Below are positions 1 to 7,253 of a stretch of 20,125 nt of DNA, piece after piece. Origin of the DNA: DASVSE01 sp036399715 (GTDB taxonomy: Bacteria > Bacteroidota > Rhodothermia > Rhodothermales > Rubricoccaceae); assembly GCA_036399715.1 (NCBI GenBank), contig DASWMO010000095.1:1-20125 (forward strand), in the 5' to 3' direction. Each line of letters opens with the position of its first letter. Positions within the stretch are counted from its first letter, which is position 1. The notes under the pieces were generated by a model. The model saw only the letters and a program-made list of their open reading frames with translations, did not search any database and had not been told where the DNA came from. The translations under genes were made by a program, and so were the position numbers.

Positions 1-288
1 GCGCGCGGGTTCCGCGCGCGACGCGCCGACCGCCGGGCGACGGCCGGTGGCGGCGAACTCCGAGCGAGCGAGTTGCGGACCATGATCCATGACGCGGTCG
101 AGACGGCGACGGCTCCGCTTGCAGCTCGTATCACCGACCTCGAGGAGCGTCTCGGTGACGAGCCGGTCCATGCCATCCGCGAGCGCGTCGGCAGCCTCGG
201 CGCCACGCACCTCTCGGCCGCGTTCGACCCCGAGGCGGACATCGACGATGCCGACGGCCTGCCTGCCCGGCGCCGCGCGCGCGCCTAG
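1..288 (+). CDS. Hypothetical coiled-coil-like protein, 5' end outside window
   Basis: The reading frame is open from the first base of the window to a TAG at 286-288, so the true start may lie upstream. Internal candidates are TTG at 73 and ATG at 82 (MIHDAVETATAPLAARITDLEERLG). Codon third positions are nearly all G or C, as expected of a real gene here. The part after the ATG is acidic and heptad-like (AARITDLEERLGDEPVHAIRERV), suggesting a short amphipathic helix or coiled coil, followed by an acidic stretch (DPEADIDDADG) and a basic tail (RRRARA). I do not recognise a family. The next gene starts one base after this stop, or overlaps it if an upstream ATG is used, so the two are probably translated together. 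No function is proposed. Confidence 0.5.
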   Translation, partial: ARGFRARRADRRATAGGGELRASELRTMIHDAVETATAPLAARITDLEERLGDEPVHAIRERVGSLGATHLSAAFDPEADIDDADGLPARRRARA

Positions 289-289
289 C

Positions 290-556
290 GTGCCCGACGC
301 CAGACCCGACCCCGGGGACGCCGTCTGGGCCGACCTCGCCGCGCGCGCGTGGCACCGCGTCCGGTGGCGGGCCAGCCTCCCAGGCCTGCCCGACGACGCA
401 CGGTGCGCTGCCTTCGGGACGCCACTCCACCGCGCCGGGACGTACTACCGCCGGCCGGTCTACACCGACGGCACGGTCTGGCTCAGCCAGCCGGCCTTCG
501 ACGAGATGCAGCGCCGCGCCGGCCGCCCGCTCACGCGCCGCACTCGGCCTGGCTAA
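290..556 (+). CDS. Hypothetical small protein, 88 aa
   Basis: The frame starts with GTG one base after the stop of the preceding gene. An in-frame ATG at 248, inside the upstream gene, is an alternative start giving 102 residues. The product is rich in Arg, Trp and aromatic residues (WADLAARAWHRVRWRASLPG, then GTYYRRPVYTDGTVWLSQPAFDEM). The many Trp/Tyr codons and G/C third positions argue for real coding. No signal peptide, membrane segment or known motif is visible, and I cannot name a family. The close coupling suggests it works with the upstream coiled-coil-like protein. Its TAA overlaps the last four bases of the convergent phosphatase gene. Confidence 0.55.
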   Translation: MPDARPDPGDAVWADLAARAWHRVRWRASLPGLPDDARCAAFGTPLHRAGTYYRRPVYTDGTVWLSQPAFDEMQRRAGRPLTRRTRPG

Positions 557-1599
557 CTCCCTTCGCCTAGGCCGAACGGGAGCGGAAGCCGCCGCCCGCG
601 TGTCCGCGGAATGTTGGCCTCGTACACGAGGTTCGCGTCTTGGTCCAGCATCCGCGCGGTCATCTGGTTGCGGGTCATCGAGACGGCCATGAAGCCCGGC
701 GTGCGAAACGAGAACAGCGTGTTGTCGGTGAGGCGGACCTCGCGGGTGAGCGAGCCCGCGCCGGAAACGAGGTAGTCGACGGGCGAGCCGGCGGGGCGGT
801 GGTGCTGGAGGTTGTGGTCGTGACCGGCGATGTACGCCTGAACGCCCGTTCGCTCGAGGATGGGCACGAGGTTCGCCACCAGTTGGGGGTTGTCCGAGTA
901 GCGGTTCGAGCCGACGTAGATCGGGTGGTGCCCGATGACAATCTTCCACGGCGCCGTCGACCGGGTGAGCGTCTGGTCCAGCCATGCGATCTGGCTGTCG
1001 TCGTTCCAGACGCCAGTCCGAGAGAAGCGGCCGCGGGCCTCGGGTGCCGTCACGAGGGGCGTCGTGTCCAGAAAGACGAACAAGACGCGCGTGGCGCCCT
1101 CCGGCTGCGTCGGGTCGCCGAAGCTCATCTCGGTCGCGTAGTACTGGCCCGGCAGGTACCACCGGTCGCTCTGGCGGGTGTACTGGATCTGGGCGGGCAC
1201 GTTGCCATACCAGTCGTGGTTGCCGAGCACGACGTACCACCGGCTCTGGAGCGAGGGCGCGGAGTAGATGTTTTCGAACGAGCGGTCCCACTTGGGGTCG
1301 TCGAGTCCCGTCACGCCGGACGTGTAGAAATTGTCGCCGGTCGAGATCGTGAACCGGCTGTCTACAGATGCGCCGAAGCGGCCCATCCCGCGCGCGACGT
1401 CGGCCTGGTTGAAGTAGCCGTTGCGGCCCCAGTCGCCGACGACGAGAAAGTTGAACGCCAGTGTGTCGAACGGGGCCGGCTGGTCCGCGTCGGTCTCGTA
1501 CGACGGAAGGCGGCTACCGACCGGGACAGGCGCCGGGCCGCACCCCGCCAGGACGGGGGCGAGAGCGGCGAAGGCGATCAGGAACACACGGACGAGCAT
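553..1599 (-). CDS. Purple acid phosphatase (TRAP-like metallophosphoesterase), lipoprotein
   Basis: The 348-residue product carries the full metallophosphoesterase motif set in order: GDWG (55-58), GDNFY (88-92), GNHD (126-129), GHHP (223-226) and GHDH (259-262). Likely metal ligands are D56, D89, Y92, N127, H224, H260 and H262. The Tyr in GDNFY and the GHDHNLQ string match the tartrate-resistant (type 5) purple acid phosphatases, which hydrolyse phosphomonoesters with a binuclear Fe-metal centre. Residues 1-19 are a hydrophobic signal ending in LAG-C20, a lipobox, so the enzyme is probably a lipid-anchored envelope protein. The substrate cannot be told from sequence; phosphate scavenging is a guess. 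The gene stands 94 bp downstream of a GH31 gene on the same strand and meets the small plus-strand gene tail to tail with a 4-bp overlap. The ATG is chosen because the signal peptide begins there. Confidence 0.92.
   Translation of the reverse strand: MLVRVFLIAFAALAPVLAGCGPAPVPVGSRLPSYETDADQPAPFDTLAFNFLVVGDWGRNGYFNQADVARGMGRFGASVDSRFTISTGDNFYTSGVTGLDDPKWDRSFENIYSAPSLQSRWYVVLGNHDWYGNVPAQIQYTRQSDRWYLPGQYYATEMSFGDPTQPEGATRVLFVFLDTTPLVTAPEARGRFSRTGVWNDDSQIAWLDQTLTRSTAPWKIVIGHHPIYVGSNRYSDNPQLVANLVPILERTGVQAYIAGHDHNLQHHRPAGSPVDYLVSGAGSLTREVRLTDNTLFSFRTPGFMAVSMTRNQMTARMLDQDANLVYEANIPRTRGRRLPLPFGLGEGS
557..582. terminator. Stem-loop at convergent junction
   Basis: CTCCCTTCG (557-565) pairs with CGAA-C-GGGAG (573-582), giving a nine-pair stem with one bulged C at 577 and a seven-base loop. 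It starts one base after the stop of the plus-strand small gene and lies inside the last codons of the minus-strand phosphatase. No T-run follows on either strand, so it is not a classical intrinsic terminator. A shared end signal for the two genes is an inference. Confidence 0.3.
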
Positions 1600-1620
1600 C
1601 GACAGTGGGGCAGGGGGACG

Positions 1621-1671
1621 AGGCGAACGCGAGCGCGCCGGTGCAGGCTACACACGCCGTGCGGTTCGCCT
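1621..1671. repeat. Inverted repeat between GH31 and phosphatase genes
   Basis: AGGCGAAC (1621-1628) and GTTCGCCT (1664-1671) are perfect complements separated by 35 bases. They fill most of the 94-bp gap between the downstream GH31 stop and the phosphatase start. No T-run follows, so termination is doubtful. It could be leader structure or chance at this GC content. Confidence 0.25.
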
Positions 1672-1693
1672 GTGATCCACGGCGGGCACGCCC

Positions 1694-4180
1694 TTAGCGC
1701 TCGACGTGGACACTCGCCCCGACGGGCGTCTGGACGCGGAGCACGCGCCCGTCCCACACAGTGTCGGTGAGCGCGCCGTCGACCGTCACCGCAGCCGGTG
1801 CGCGGCCGAGCCCATGCACTGCCACCGTCCAGTGCTCCCACTCGGGGACGTAGTGTCCGTCGACGGCGCACGTCAGGGTGACGCGCTCCGGCGTGGCGTC
1901 GAGGGTGAAGCGGCCGAGCCAGAACGCGCCATCCCGGAAGGCCCAGCCGTCGCCGGCGTCGTCGTAGAGGACGGACTCGTGGCGACCGGCGGCGACGTAG
2001 GCGTGGACGTCGAGCGTGCGCGCGGGCTCACCGGTGTGCTGCCGGACCGGCCCGAGGGCGACGACGGAGCCGCCGCGGGCGTAGAGCGGAATCCGGTCGA
2101 GCGGCGTCTGCGTCCACACCGTCTGACGGCCGTCGAGGTGCTCGCCGGTCTGGAGGTCGTACCAGCCGCCCCCAGAGGCGGGCAGGTAGACCTCGCGCTC
2201 GGTCTGGCCTTCGACGACGACCGGCTGTGCGAGGATGGCATCGCCGACGGTAAAGCCGAGCGGGCTCGTCCGCGCGATCGTCTCGTCGTCGGGCCAGACG
2301 AGGGCGAGCGCGCGGAGCATGGGCGTGCCCTCAGTCGCGGCCTGCCAGAGGGCCGTGTAGAGGATGGGCAGCAGGCGGTAGCGCAGCTCGATGGCCTCGC
2401 GGCAGACGCGCTCGACCTCGGGCCCGAAGAGCCACGGCTCCTGCCGCGGCGTATCCACGGCCGAATGGTTGCGGAAAAGCGGCGTGAGCGCGCCGACCTG
2501 TGTCCACCGCGCGAGCAGCTCGCCCGAGGGCGCGTCGATAAAGCCGCCGACGTCGGCGCCGACGAAGGGCATGCCCGAGGCGCCGAGTGAGAGCGTCTGC
2601 TGGACCGCGAGGACGAGGTGCCCCCACGAGGCCGTGTTGTCGCCTGTCCAGCCGGTCCCATAGCGCTGCGCGCCCGCGTAGGCGGCACGAGTGATCGTGA
2701 ACGGCCGCGTGTCGGGCTGGAGCGTGCGGAGGCCGTCGTAGGTCGCGCGCTGCATCTGCATGCCGTAGACGTTGTGCGCCTCGGCGTGCGTCCCGCCCGT
2801 AGGCGTGCCCCGCGGCGCTTCGAAGGCGTGGCGTACGTCGTCCGGCAACGTCCCGACGGCGTGCTCGGCGTCCATCGTGCCCTCGACGTGGGCGACCGAG
2901 AACAGCGCGGGCTCGTTCATGTCGTTCCAGATGCCCGCGACGCCCGTGCGGACGAGGCCGTCGTGGAGGCCGCCCCACCACGCGCGCACGTCAGGCCGCG
3001 TGAAATCCGGGAAGGCGCACGTGCCGGGCCAGACCTCGCCGAGGGCGACCGGCCCGGGCTGCCCGTCGCGGTCGGGGTAGCGGACGTAGGCGTCGATCGC
3101 CTCGCCCTCATGGAAGACGCCGTAGGCCGGGTCGTCCGCCTTCACGCCGGGGTCGACGATGACGACCGACCGAAAGCCGTCCCGCGCTAGGTCGCCGACG
3201 AGGCCCGTCGGATCCTGGAACGCCGCCGGGTCCCACGTGAACACGCGGAAGCCGTCCATGTAGTGGATGTCGAAATAGAGCGTGTCGCACGGGATGCGGC
3301 GCGCACGGAACTCGCGGGCGACGTCACGGACCTCGGCCGCGTCCATGTACGAGTAGCGGCACTGGTGGTAGCCGAGGGCCCACCGGGGCAGCATCGGCGT
3401 GCAGCCCGTCAGGCGCGCGTACGCCTGGACGACGCCGACGGGCGTCGCGGCCGTCAGGACGTACAGGTCCAACTCGCCCGCCGGCTGCTCGAAGCGCAGC
3501 GTGCCCGCGTCGGTCGCGCCGAGATCGAGCGTCGTCCGCCGGGGCGAGTCGTAGAAGAGGCCGACAGCGGAGCGCTCGCCGAGGCGGAGCACGAACGGGA
3601 CAGACTTGTAGAGCGGGTCCGTGCCCGGCCCGAACCGGAAGGCGTCCGTGTTCCACATGTCGACGGAATGCCCGCGGCGGTCGACGGGGAGCGGCTTGTC
3701 GCCGAGGCCGAGCAACCGGTCGGCCTCGCCGAGGCGAACGGTGTGGGCTCGGCGGCCGTCCGGATGCCACGCGCTGCCCCCGGCTTCGTCGAAGACCACG
3801 CGGCCGGCACGGTCGAGGACGCGCACGCGGCACGCGTCGCGCGTGACCTCGACGGCGAGCGCGGCCGTCTCGAACCGGATCCCGTCGGCGCCGACGCGGA
3901 CGGTCCACTGCTGCGGCCCGGCCCACTCGGCGGCCGGGTCGCGCGCGTAAGAGTCGTCCCCGGCGAAGGCGCCCGGCTTGCCGCCAGGCCCGGGCGGGGC
4001 GAGGCGGATGCGGAGCGTGTCGTCGGCGAGGGCGTCGAGGCGCAGGCGGGCGCCGCCGTCGCAGACGAGCACGGCGGAGCCGTCCTGCGGCCGTTCGATG
4101 CGGACGACGGCGCCGAGGGCCGTGAAGCCGGCGGGGTCGGGGAGGGCCGCGCGGCGGCGGTCGACGGCGGGGAGGGCCAT
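1694..4180 (-). CDS. GH31 family alpha-glucosidase (downstream paralog), 828 aa
   Basis: This is a retaining alpha-glycosidase of family GH31, most likely an alpha-glucosidase acting on maltose-type oligosaccharides. An N-terminal beta domain (about 1-270) precedes the catalytic barrel. The nucleophile motif WNDMNEP lies at 418-424 with D420 as nucleophile, and WTGDN supplies D514 as acid/base. FDIHYMDGFRVFTW and the C-terminal IPLYARGGSVVAL are also typical. No signal peptide is visible, so it should act in the cytoplasm on imported sugar. About half of the core residues match the GH31 encoded just upstream, so the pair is probably an old duplication. A terminator stands between the two genes and no good promoter is visible in the remaining short leader, so expression may depend on read-through. 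Substrate specificity is not resolvable from sequence; alpha-xylosidase or another alpha-glycosidase is possible. Confidence 0.93.
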   Translation of the reverse strand: MALPAVDRRRAALPDPAGFTALGAVVRIERPQDGSAVLVCDGGARLRLDALADDTLRIRLAPPGPGGKPGAFAGDDSYARDPAAEWAGPQQWTVRVGADGIRFETAALAVEVTRDACRVRVLDRAGRVVFDEAGGSAWHPDGRRAHTVRLGEADRLLGLGDKPLPVDRRGHSVDMWNTDAFRFGPGTDPLYKSVPFVLRLGERSAVGLFYDSPRRTTLDLGATDAGTLRFEQPAGELDLYVLTAATPVGVVQAYARLTGCTPMLPRWALGYHQCRYSYMDAAEVRDVAREFRARRIPCDTLYFDIHYMDGFRVFTWDPAAFQDPTGLVGDLARDGFRSVVIVDPGVKADDPAYGVFHEGEAIDAYVRYPDRDGQPGPVALGEVWPGTCAFPDFTRPDVRAWWGGLHDGLVRTGVAGIWNDMNEPALFSVAHVEGTMDAEHAVGTLPDDVRHAFEAPRGTPTGGTHAEAHNVYGMQMQRATYDGLRTLQPDTRPFTITRAAYAGAQRYGTGWTGDNTASWGHLVLAVQQTLSLGASGMPFVGADVGGFIDAPSGELLARWTQVGALTPLFRNHSAVDTPRQEPWLFGPEVERVCREAIELRYRLLPILYTALWQAATEGTPMLRALALVWPDDETIARTSPLGFTVGDAILAQPVVVEGQTEREVYLPASGGGWYDLQTGEHLDGRQTVWTQTPLDRIPLYARGGSVVALGPVRQHTGEPARTLDVHAYVAAGRHESVLYDDAGDGWAFRDGAFWLGRFTLDATPERVTLTCAVDGHYVPEWEHWTVAVHGLGRAPAAVTVDGALTDTVWDGRVLRVQTPVGASVHVER

Positions 4181-4209
4181 TCGGACAGGGGGCGCGGCGG
4201 TTCGCGTCA

Positions 4210-4256
4210 GAAAAATATCATCCGCCCCCTCGCCGGTCGGGAGAGGGGACGGATGA
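4210..4256 (-). terminator. Intrinsic terminator of the upstream GH31 gene
   Basis: On the minus strand a 14-base arm (4256-4243) pairs with a second arm (4231-4218) with one mismatch and an 11-base loop. It is followed by ATTTTTC (4216-4210), a good U-tract. It begins 28 bases after the stop of the upstream GH31 gene and ends about 30 bases before the ATG of the downstream GH31 gene. Confidence 0.8.
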
Positions 4257-4283
4257 GGAGAGCGTCGGTCCGGTCCCGAGTGG

Positions 4284-6842
4284 TTAGCGGACCGTCAGCA
4301 GAGCGACGTCGGTGCGAGTGCGGACGCGCAGCCACGGGCCGTCGCGGAAGACCCCTTCGTCGAGCGCCTCGAACGCCTCGGCCGAGTCGGCCGTTTCGAG
4401 CGGCGTGCCGTCCGTGGTCGCGGACGAGAAGCGGGCGGCGGGAAGCTGCCACTCGAAGCGGCGGTAGGGGAGGGCGCGGGCGCCCTCGCGCGAAACCGCG
4501 GCCGTAAGCCCGCCGGCACCTGTGGCGACGTCGATGCGGAGCGCGAGGCGGTCGCCGGACTCGAACGCGTAGGAGATGCCGTCGTCGAACAGGAACTGCG
4601 TCGATCCCGATCCGGGGGCGGTGCGGAGACGTAGCGTCTCGGGCACGAACTCGTCGGTGTGCATCATCGGCGGGTCGAGCGCGACGACGTGTCCGCCGCG
4701 GATAAAGAGCGGCAGGGTGCTCAGCGGGGCCGCGACGATCTGCGTCTGGTCGCCCGCGTGCGGCCTGGCCGTCTCGAAGCCCGTCCAGCCGCCGTCGACG
4801 TCGGGGAAGTAGACCTCGCGGGCTGTCGCGCCCTCCTCGACGACCGGCGCGGCCATGAGGGCTGGCCCGAGGTAGGTTTGCGTGTCGCAGCCACGGTGCG
4901 TGTTGGCGTCCTCGGGGTGTTCGAGAAAGAGCGCCTTCATGGGCGGCTCGGCGGTCTCGGCGCAGGCGGCGAAGGCCGAGTAGAGCGTCGGCATCAACTC
5001 GTAGCGAAGCGTGATCGCGCGGCGGCAGACCTCCTCGACCTCGGGCCCGTAGCTCCACGGCTCCTGCTCGCTCGCCTCCTCGTGCGAGTAGTGGGTGCGC
5101 ATGAACGGGTAGAGGACGCCGGCCTGCATCCACCGGGCGTAGAGCTCGGGCGTGGCGCGGCCGGCGAAGCCGCCGATGTCGGGCCCGCAGTAGGCGAGTC
5201 CGGACGCGGAGAGGCTCTGGCAGATCTGGAGCGAGAGCACGAGGTGCTCCCACGTCGAGACGTTGTCACCGGTCCACGCGGCGGCGTAGCGCTGGGAGCC
5301 CGAGAAGCAGGCGCGCGTGAGCAGGAACGGCCGCTCGTCGGGCCGGATGGTGCGGAGGCCGTCGAACGTCGAGCGGGCCATGAGCAGTCCGTAGACGTTG
5401 TGCGCCTCGCGGTGGTCGGTCCCGCCGCGCTCGCCGGTTGCGGCGTCGCGGTCGCCGAAGGCGAAGCGGATGTCGTCGGGGAAGTCGCGTCCGCCGAGGA
5501 TGGCGGGCTCGTTCATGTCGTTCCAGAAGCCCGTCACGCCGGTGTCGAGGTAGCGGCGGTGCTGCTCGGCCCACCACGTGCGGGCGTGCGGCTTCGAGAA
5601 GTCGGGCCAGTGGACGTCGCCGGGCCAGACGGTGTCCGTGAACGGCGTGCCGTCGGGGTTGTCGCAGAAGACATCGGCCTCCAGCCCGGACTGGTAAGCG
5701 AAGTAGTCCGGATCCACCTTCACGCCAGGGTCCACGATCACGACGGTCCGCACACCGAGCGCCTTCAGGTCGTCGGTGAGGGCGACCGGGTCCGGGAACG
5801 TCTCGGGGTTCCACGTGAAGACGCGGTAGCCGTCCATGTGCCCGATGTCGAGGTGGACGCAGTCCAGCGGGATGCCGCGCCGGCGGAACTCGTGGGCGAC
5901 CCAGCGGGCGTAGCCGGCGTCGTGATAGTTCCAGCGGGACTGGTGGTAGCCGAGGCTCCACTTGGCCGGCATCGGCTTGTGGCCGGTGAGGTCGCAGTAG
6001 CGTCGGAGGGGCGCCTTGAGGGCGTCCGAGCCTTCCCCGGGGGCGAAGACGTAGTAGCGGAGTTCGCCGTCTGTGTTGCCGAACGTCCAGTCGTTGCCCG
6101 AGGCGGCGCCGAGGTCCATCGCGCCGCGGTGCGTGTTGTCGACGAAGAGGCCGCCGCCGGTCCAGCGCTCGTCGCTGTCCGCTTCGGCAGGGGAGGCGGG
6201 AGCGAGCATGAGCGCGAACGGGATCGACTTGTAGATCGGGTCCTGCTCGGGGGCGTACGCGTAGGTGTCCGCGTTCCAGAAGGTGAGTGCGCGCCCGCGG
6301 CGGTCGAGGCCGAAGGTCTTGTCGCCGAGACCGAAAAAGCGCCCCTCGGAGTGGAGGGCCTTCCAGCAGCGGACCTCGGTCCGCGTGCTGCCGCTCTCGT
6401 CGGTCACCGTAGACCAGCCGGCGCCCGCGGAGTCGGTGAGGAACGGCCGCCCGTCGGGTGTTTCGAAGCGAAGCCGGCAGGGCGCGCGGGTCACGACGAG
6501 CCGCATCGCGGGTGTCTCGACGGTCACGGTGTCCTCGGCGTGGGTCGCCGTGATGTCCTCCGGGCTCCACGCTGCAGTCGGGTCGAGCGCGTACGAAAAC
6601 GGCGTCTCGTGGGCATCGGCACCATGTCCGGCGACCCGGAAGTCTCCCGTCGGGGCGAGGCGGACGCGGGCAACGTCGGGGGCGAGAAAGGAGACGGCGA
6701 GGCGCGGTCCGCCGCAGTCGAGCACGAGCGTGTGGCCGCGGACCTCAACGCCGTTCACGTCTCCGAGCAGCGTAAACCCATCGTCGGGGAGCGTCGCGAA
6801 CGTTCGGAGGACAGGCGGGGCGGCGGAAGCGTACGTGCTCAT
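4284..6842 (-). CDS. GH31 family alpha-glucosidase (upstream paralog), 852 aa
   Basis: A second GH31 enzyme with the same architecture: N-terminal beta domain, catalytic barrel, C-terminal beta domains. WNDMNEP gives the nucleophile D442 and WTGDN gives the acid/base D526. LDIGHMDGYRVFTW and LFIRGGHVVAL are also conserved. It lacks a signal peptide and should hydrolyse alpha-glucosidic oligosaccharides in the cytoplasm. The frame is open up to 6911, but I start it at the ATG at 6842 (MSTYASAAPP). A promoter (-35 at 6906-6911, -10 at 6882-6887) and an operator-like palindrome lie in the upstream stretch, so a start at 6911 would fall in the -35 box. The operator suggests control by a LacI-type sugar repressor. 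The gene ends with its own terminator, so it may be expressed separately from its paralog. Confidence 0.94.
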   Translation of the reverse strand: MSTYASAAPPVLRTFATLPDDGFTLLGDVNGVEVRGHTLVLDCGGPRLAVSFLAPDVARVRLAPTGDFRVAGHGADAHETPFSYALDPTAAWSPEDITATHAEDTVTVETPAMRLVVTRAPCRLRFETPDGRPFLTDSAGAGWSTVTDESGSTRTEVRCWKALHSEGRFFGLGDKTFGLDRRGRALTFWNADTYAYAPEQDPIYKSIPFALMLAPASPAEADSDERWTGGGLFVDNTHRGAMDLGAASGNDWTFGNTDGELRYYVFAPGEGSDALKAPLRRYCDLTGHKPMPAKWSLGYHQSRWNYHDAGYARWVAHEFRRRGIPLDCVHLDIGHMDGYRVFTWNPETFPDPVALTDDLKALGVRTVVIVDPGVKVDPDYFAYQSGLEADVFCDNPDGTPFTDTVWPGDVHWPDFSKPHARTWWAEQHRRYLDTGVTGFWNDMNEPAILGGRDFPDDIRFAFGDRDAATGERGGTDHREAHNVYGLLMARSTFDGLRTIRPDERPFLLTRACFSGSQRYAAAWTGDNVSTWEHLVLSLQICQSLSASGLAYCGPDIGGFAGRATPELYARWMQAGVLYPFMRTHYSHEEASEQEPWSYGPEVEEVCRRAITLRYELMPTLYSAFAACAETAEPPMKALFLEHPEDANTHRGCDTQTYLGPALMAAPVVEEGATAREVYFPDVDGGWTGFETARPHAGDQTQIVAAPLSTLPLFIRGGHVVALDPPMMHTDEFVPETLRLRTAPGSGSTQFLFDDGISYAFESGDRLALRIDVATGAGGLTAAVSREGARALPYRRFEWQLPAARFSSATTDGTPLETADSAEAFEALDEGVFRDGPWLRVRTRTDVALLTVR

Positions 6843-6861
6843 CAGGAGAGGCTGGGTGGGA

Positions 6862-6875
6862 TGAAAGCGCTTAAC
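6862..6875. promoter_or_regulatory. LacI/CcpA-type operator-like site
   Basis: TGAAAGCGCTTAAC matches 12 of 14 positions of the cre-type consensus TGWNANCGNTNWCA used by LacI/GalR-family repressors, and its core AAGCGCTT is a perfect palindrome. It covers the expected transcription start of the GH31 promoter and ends 19 bases before the ATG, a classical repressor position. The identity of the regulator is unknown; none is encoded in this window. Confidence 0.55.
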
Positions 6876-6881
6876 CGCCGC

Positions 6882-6911
6882 ATGATACCGCGCCCCGGCG
6901 AGTGCCGGCAA
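6882..6911 (-). promoter_or_regulatory. Sigma70-like promoter of GH31 gene
   Basis: On the minus strand TTGCCG (6911-6906, 4/6 to TTGACA) and TATCAT (6887-6882, 5/6 to TATAAT) are separated by 18 bases. The predicted start is near 6875, giving a leader of about 33 nt and placing the operator-like palindrome at the start site. Confidence 0.55.
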
Positions 6912-7030
6912 CCCGCCGGACCCCCAGCGTGCCTCGCCGCGCGTGGCCCGACGTCAGATAAGGGGCTTGTTGTCCTGCAGACGGATGCGAGGGATGCGTC
7001 ACGTGCAGCGCGATGTGTTGAGCCCTGCGA

Positions 7031-7068
7031 CAAAAAACCCCGGCCGGTGCGCAGGGCACCGGCCGGGG
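7031..7068 (-). terminator. Perfect intrinsic terminator of candidate small RNA
   Basis: CCCCGGCCGGTGC (7038-7050) and GCACCGGCCGGGG (7056-7068) form a perfect 13-bp stem with a GCAGG loop. On the minus strand six Ts (7037-7032) follow directly. On the plus strand no T-run follows, so the signal is directional. No minus-strand protein gene lies upstream of it. Confidence 0.85.
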
Positions 7069-7134
7069 CCAGTCGGGTGGGTCTCGCCGGTTGTCGTCCC
7101 CCCGGACAGATCGCCAGGCGCGGCCTCACTCGGT
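7032..7134 (-). ncRNA. Candidate small RNA, about 100 nt, no known family
   Basis: A near-consensus promoter and a perfect intrinsic terminator on the minus strand bracket about 100 bases with no gene between them. Within the predicted RNA are a short GTCC-GGGG-GGAC hairpin and the terminator stem. An ACCGGC segment could pair with part of the 5' terminator arm, a possible but weak alternative fold. No ATG-started frame is present. It is not a tRNA (no T-loop GTTCRA) and lacks the SRP core GGAAGG, so I do not recognise it. It ends about 120 bases before the GH31 -35 box, so it looks independent of that gene. The transcription start is estimated from the -10 position. Confidence 0.5.
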
Positions 7135-7140
7135 GCGCGA

Positions 7141-7169
7141 ACGATAGGAACCACAAGCTGCCGTGTCAA
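7141..7169 (-). promoter_or_regulatory. Near-consensus sigma70 promoter for candidate small RNA
   Basis: On the minus strand a perfect TTGACA (7169-7164) is followed after 17 bases by TATCGT (7146-7141, 4/6 to TATAAT). This has the best -35 box I found in the window. It points away from the transporter gene and toward the terminator at 7068. Confidence 0.6.
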
Positions 7170-7253
7170 GAGGATCCGAACGCATGGCGAAGAAAGACAC
7201 GAATCCGGCGTCGGTCCCAAGCGTATCCGCGATCCCGTCACCCCGCCTCTCCT

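Larger units (their letters stand above)
6843..7253. other. 411-bp intergenic region between GH31 and AI-2E genes
   Basis: No protein-coding gene is supported here. From left to right it holds the GH31 operator and promoter, about 120 bases with no feature I can name, a strong minus-strand terminator, a candidate small RNA and its promoter, and then about 85 bases upstream of the transporter start. I could not find a convincing plus-strand promoter for the transporter. Confidence 0.7.

Noticed and set aside
7032..7134. Candidate RNA as SRP 4.5S RNA, tRNA or a known riboswitch
   Set aside because: It lacks the SRP core (GGAAGG...AGCAGCC), a tRNA T-loop, and the conserved boxes of the cobalamin, TPP and fluoride riboswitches that I could check by eye.
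4659..7253. Very long open plus-strand frame running into the AI-2E transporter frame
   Set aside because: It is antisense to a complete GH31 gene with intact motifs, has Arg/Val/Gly-rich low-complexity composition, and is open only because stops are rare at this GC content. Only 7254-8453 reads as a real protein.
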